Shown piece after piece: positions 14,528 through 17,495 of a DNA stretch of 17,495 bases. A program made the translations under genes and the position numbers. The notes under the pieces were generated by a model, which was not told where the DNA came from, did not search any database, and saw only the letters and a program-made list of their open reading frames with translations. How positions within the stretch are numbered: the first letter of the stretch is position 1; each line of letters starts with the position of its first letter. The DNA comes from Cytophagaceae bacterium UBA6715 (GTDB lineage: Bacteria; Bacteroidota; Bacteroidia; Cytophagales; Spirosomataceae). The stretch spans positions 1-17,495 of the forward strand of contig DKIP01000037.1 of NCBI GenBank assembly GCA_002454335.1, read 5' to 3'.

Positions 14528-15499
14528 CTAAAAGGGGAGATAAACTTTTTGAATTAATTCTTCGTATTCTTTTTGCGGATCCGATTGGATGGTAATTCCG
14601 CCTCCGCTTTTAAATATTTTTTGTTGGCCTCGTTGTTCGATAAATCGAATCATAACACCTGAATCTAGATTTTTGCCATCAAATTTTCCCATGATTCCCG
14701 TGTAAAATCCTCGATCATAGGCCTCGGCATCCTTGATGATTTGCATTGTTGATGCTTTAGGTGCGCCTGTAATTGATCCAGCAGGTAAAAGTGCTTGTAA
14801 AATTTGCCCTAGCTTTCCCTGCAAATGGGGCATGATATCACCCGAAATGACGGATGACATTTGCCAAAGATTTCCTTCATGGGTCTTAATTTCTTCGATG
14901 TATTTGTAGCGATCTACGTGGATAGGAAAGGCAATTTGGCTTAAGTCATTTCGAATTAAATCTACAATCGTTGCATGTTCTGCTTGTTCTTTCGGGTCAT
15001 TTTGCAATGTTTCCGGACCTTGCTCTGTCGCCGAAGATGTACCTTTCATCGGATATGAATATATTTTTTGGTCACGAATTTGAACAAAACATTCAGGAGA
15101 GAAAACAACAAAAGCGTCTTGGACTAGAAGCTTATATAATGCGTTGGCGTTTTGATAGATTTGAGCTAAACTCGCATCAGTTTCAATGGGTGTTTCTGCT
15201 GTTAAATTAACTAGAAAACTATCTCCCCGTTTTAATCCGGCTTGAACTTGATTGAACTTCAATTCGTAAGATTCAGACGAAATCGGGCTCTTGGAAAAAT
15301 TGAATGAGTCTGCATCCAAGGGCTTGTCTTGACGAATTGAAAAATGAATTCCTAATGCATTTGCCTCTTCTTCCGATCCAGCCCAGGCATGCGAACCGTT
15401 GTAATTGATAAAAAATACGAAAGGTATACCTAATTTTCCCCATGTATCCAATTGTTCAGATACTTCTGCCAAGGATACATAGGGAATGGATGGATTCAT
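14528..15499 (-). CDS. pabB: Aminodeoxychorismate synthase component I
   Basis: 323 residues, against about 450 for E. coli PabB; the N-terminal subdomain that binds tryptophan is shortened. It aminates chorismate to 4-amino-4-deoxychorismate using ammonia from a glutaminase partner (PabA). Diagnostic features are K152 in SYPMKGTS (PabB has Lys where anthranilate synthase has Ala), LIRNDLSQIA (181-190), H207 in KTHEGNLWQM, PAGSITGAPKASTMQII (239-255), FYTGIMGKF (265-273) and the GGGIT-SDPQKEYEE end (299-314). No pabA is in the window. It starts one base after the alaS stop and is followed directly by pabC. Confidence 0.93.
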   Translation of the reverse strand: MNPSIPYVSLAEVSEQLDTWGKLGIPFVFFINYNGSHAWAGSEEEANALGIHFSIRQDKPLDADSFNFSKSPISSESYELKFNQVQAGLKRGDSFLVNLTAETPIETDASLAQIYQNANALYKLLVQDAFVVFSPECFVQIRDQKIYSYPMKGTSSATEQGPETLQNDPKEQAEHATIVDLIRNDLSQIAFPIHVDRYKYIEEIKTHEGNLWQMSSVISGDIMPHLQGKLGQILQALLPAGSITGAPKASTMQIIKDAEAYDRGFYTGIMGKFDGKNLDSGVMIRFIEQRGQQKIFKSGGGITIQSDPQKEYEELIQKVYLPF

Positions 15500-15500
15500 C

Positions 15501-17495
15501 CTATAAATAGTTTTGAGCTAATTCAAGTACTTTATTTAATCCTGCAGGATTTTGTCCACCGGCTGTCGCCAAGAACGCTTGACCACCGCCGCCGCCTTGC
15601 ACTTCCTTCGCTAATTCGCGAACGATGGTACCCGCGTTGAACGATTTCGCTTCCACCAAATCTTTGGAAATAGCCAATGCTAAACTTGCTTTGCCATCAA
15701 TTTCAGCCACCAATAAGCAAAACAATGTTCCTGCCTCTGTCTGTAAATCAAATGCTAAATTCTTCAACGCATCTGCCGTAGGAACGGATACCTGTTGGAT
15801 TAGTGCTGGGATACCTGATTTTGTATCGATTTGCTTCATTAATTCCGTTTTCAAACCTCCAATTTCTTTGGCTTGATAGTTGGCAACCGTTTTTTGTAAG
15901 CTATTTGCCTGTTCAATTAAACTCGCCACCGCTTTCACTAAATCCTTTGGGGCCTTTAGTAAGGCATTTAATTCCGAAATAACTGCTTCTTGTTCGCTCA
16001 AAAGCGCATAGGCTTGTTGGGACGTAATGGCCTCAATCCGACGAACACCCGTTGCCACGGAAGTCTCTGTAATGATTTTACATAATCCGATCTCGCCAGT
16101 TGCAGGAACGTGCGTCCCTCCACATAGTTCAACAGAATAATTCTTGTCAAAAGTGATTACGCGAACAAAATCACCATATTTTTCACCAAACAAAGCCATC
16201 GCACCTTTCTCCTTCGCTTGCGCGATAGGAACATTACGTTCTTCCAATAAGGGAATATTCTCCGCAATTTTGGCATTGACGATTTGCTCGATTTTTTGAA
16301 TTTCTTCGTCTGTCACTTTTTGGAAGTGAGAGAAATCAAAACGCAATAATGCATCATTCACCAATGAACCTTTTTGTGCCACGTGATTCCCCAAGACTTC
16401 TTGTAAAGCTGCTTGTAATAAGTGGGTCGCTGTATGATTTTGGGTGATTGTTCTCCGACGATTCATATCAATAGATGCTATTACTTCTGCATCTGCCGCT
16501 ACCTGCTCGATGCGGGCATCACTAACGAAATGAACAATTAGGTCATTTTCCTTTTTCGTATCTAATACTTGAAGCATAATGCCTGAAGGCTTAAAGGTTA
16601 ATGTACCAGTATCGCCTACTTGACCACCGGATTCAGCATAGAATGGTGTGGTTTCAAGGACAACTTTGTATTGTACGCCACCTTTGTTTTGTACCTTTTG
16701 GTATTTTAAAACTTGAGTAACTGTTTGCGTTTCATCATAGCCAACGAAAGAAACCTCTTCGCCTTCGCGAACAATCATCCAGTCTTCTGCGCTTGCTCCA
16801 GCATCTTTCCGTGAACGGTCTTTCTGCGCCTGAAGTGCTTTGTTGAAACCTGCCTCATCAATATCCAACCCTTTTTCACGCGCAATTAAGGCAGTTAAGT
16901 CAATCGGGAAGCCATAGGTATCGTTCAACTCAAACACATCATCACCTGAAAGTACTTTTCCTTTGCAATCTTCCATCAATTTGTCAAGGCGAATTAAGCC
17001 TGTCGACAAGGTGCGTAAAAAGGATACTTCCTCTTCATAAATCACTTTCGCAACGAATGCTTCTTGGGCAATTAATTCATCGAATACACCCGCGAATTGT
17101 TTCGCCAACAAAGGCACTAATTCGTGCATGAATGGTTCTTTGAAGCCTAAATAGGTGTATCCATAACGTACTGCCCGACGTAAAATACGACGAATCACAT
17201 AGCCCGCTTTTGCATTTGATGGCAATTGTCCATCCGCAATACAGAAAGCAATGGCACGAATATGGTCAGCAATAACACGCATTGCAATATCTGCCCATTT
17301 TTCATTTCCATATTGTTTACCTGCTTTTTGTGCTAGGAATTGAATCGTTCCTTGGAAGACGTCCGTATCGTAGTTGGACTGCTTTCCTTGAATAGCCATG
17401 CAAAGTCGTTCAAAGCCCATGCCCGTATCCACGTGTTTGTTTGGCAATGGAACCAAAGAACCATCTGCCATACGCTCAAATTGCATAAACACGTT
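15501..17495 (-). CDS. alaS: Alanyl-tRNA synthetase (N-terminal part outside window)
   Basis: About 664 C-terminal residues of a protein that is normally about 870. The frame is open to the window edge, and the internal Met near 17492 is not the start, since catalytic motifs 1 and 2 should lie further upstream. Numbering from that Met: VDTGMGFERL (21-30, motif 3), the anticodon-independent tRNA-binding helical domain, then the editing domain with HTATH (353-357) and CGGTH (457-461), whose His and Cys bind zinc and clear mischarged Ser and Gly. The C-Ala/DHHA1 domain ends in EVQGGGGGQAFLATAGG. The enzyme charges tRNA-Ala. It heads an operon with pabB, pabC and the helicase, all within 9 bases of each other. 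Confidence 0.97.
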   Translation of the reverse strand, partial: NVFMQFERMADGSLVPLPNKHVDTGMGFERLCMAIQGKQSNYDTDVFQGTIQFLAQKAGKQYGNEKWADIAMRVIADHIRAIAFCIADGQLPSNAKAGYVIRRILRRAVRYGYTYLGFKEPFMHELVPLLAKQFAGVFDELIAQEAFVAKVIYEEEVSFLRTLSTGLIRLDKLMEDCKGKVLSGDDVFELNDTYGFPIDLTALIAREKGLDIDEAGFNKALQAQKDRSRKDAGASAEDWMIVREGEEVSFVGYDETQTVTQVLKYQKVQNKGGVQYKVVLETTPFYAESGGQVGDTGTLTFKPSGIMLQVLDTKKENDLIVHFVSDARIEQVAADAEVIASIDMNRRRTITQNHTATHLLQAALQEVLGNHVAQKGSLVNDALLRFDFSHFQKVTDEEIQKIEQIVNAKIAENIPLLEERNVPIAQAKEKGAMALFGEKYGDFVRVITFDKNYSVELCGGTHVPATGEIGLCKIITETSVATGVRRIEAITSQQAYALLSEQEAVISELNALLKAPKDLVKAVASLIEQANSLQKTVANYQAKEIGGLKTELMKQIDTKSGIPALIQQVSVPTADALKNLAFDLQTEAGTLFCLLVAEIDGKASLALAISKDLVEAKSFNAGTIVRELAKEVQGGGGGQAFLATAGGQNPAGLNKVLELAQNYL

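Noticed and set aside
17490..17492. ATG as the start of alaS
   Set aside because: The frame continues to the window edge (Asn-Val-Phe-Met), and alanyl-tRNA synthetase needs about 200 more N-terminal residues.
1..17495. CRISPR array, insertion sequence, phage or toxin-antitoxin system
   Set aside because: No spaced direct repeats, transposase, integrase, terminal inverted repeats or toxin-like small gene pairs were seen; composition looks uniform.

Overview
The window looks like chromosomal DNA from a member of the Bacteroidota, most likely the Cytophagales. The evidence is: DUF5916 and DUF4105 proteins, the short class IV aminotransferase form of PabC, a tmRNA tag ending in YAMAA, no Shine-Dalgarno sequences ahead of starts, and several Bacteroidota-type -7 boxes (TAnnTTTG). 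The genus cannot be fixed from this sequence. No mobile element, CRISPR array or phage gene is visible, so this is ordinary chromosome and not an accessory island.

Layout. 1-1758 is a translation module: the tail of an unknown gene overlaps a short, divergent MiaA-like gene, followed by tRNA-Ser(UGA), its terminator and rsmI (16S rRNA 2'-O-methyltransferase). 1760-2890 encodes a DUF4105 membrane protein. 2938-9687 is a same-strand run: a DUF5916 outer-membrane beta-barrel protein with a CBM9-like domain, low-specificity threonine aldolase, L-rhamnose mutarotase, a GH105/GH88-like unsaturated glycuronyl hydrolase, and a large secreted (alpha/alpha)6-type protein. The last three form a tight operon that points to breakdown of a rhamnose- and uronate-containing polysaccharide such as rhamnogalacturonan. 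9747-10301 is a small four-helix membrane protein of unknown function. It ends at a bidirectional terminator that it shares with tmRNA (ssrA, minus strand, 10338-10704).

10727-12490 is a divergent pair, an Lrp/AsnC regulator (minus) and alanine dehydrogenase (plus). The 204-base gap between them holds AT-rich repeats that could be Lrp sites, a -7 box, and a strong intrinsic terminator hairpin only about 14 bases ahead of the ald start. 12480-17495 is a compact minus-strand operon: alaS (5' end beyond the window), pabB, pabC and a RecD/Dda-like helicase. The helicase stop overlaps the ald stop by 11 bases.

The observations most worth following are: (1) the MiaA-like protein, which lacks the tRNA-gripping insertion and a conserved arginine yet lies next to a typical MiaA substrate tRNA; (2) the terminator in the ald leader, which looks like an attenuator or a short-RNA locus; (3) the rsmI gene placed directly behind the tRNA-Ser terminator with almost no room for its own promoter; (4) the secreted 693-residue putative glycosidase in the rhamnose operon; (5) five gene junctions with exactly one base between stop and ATG.
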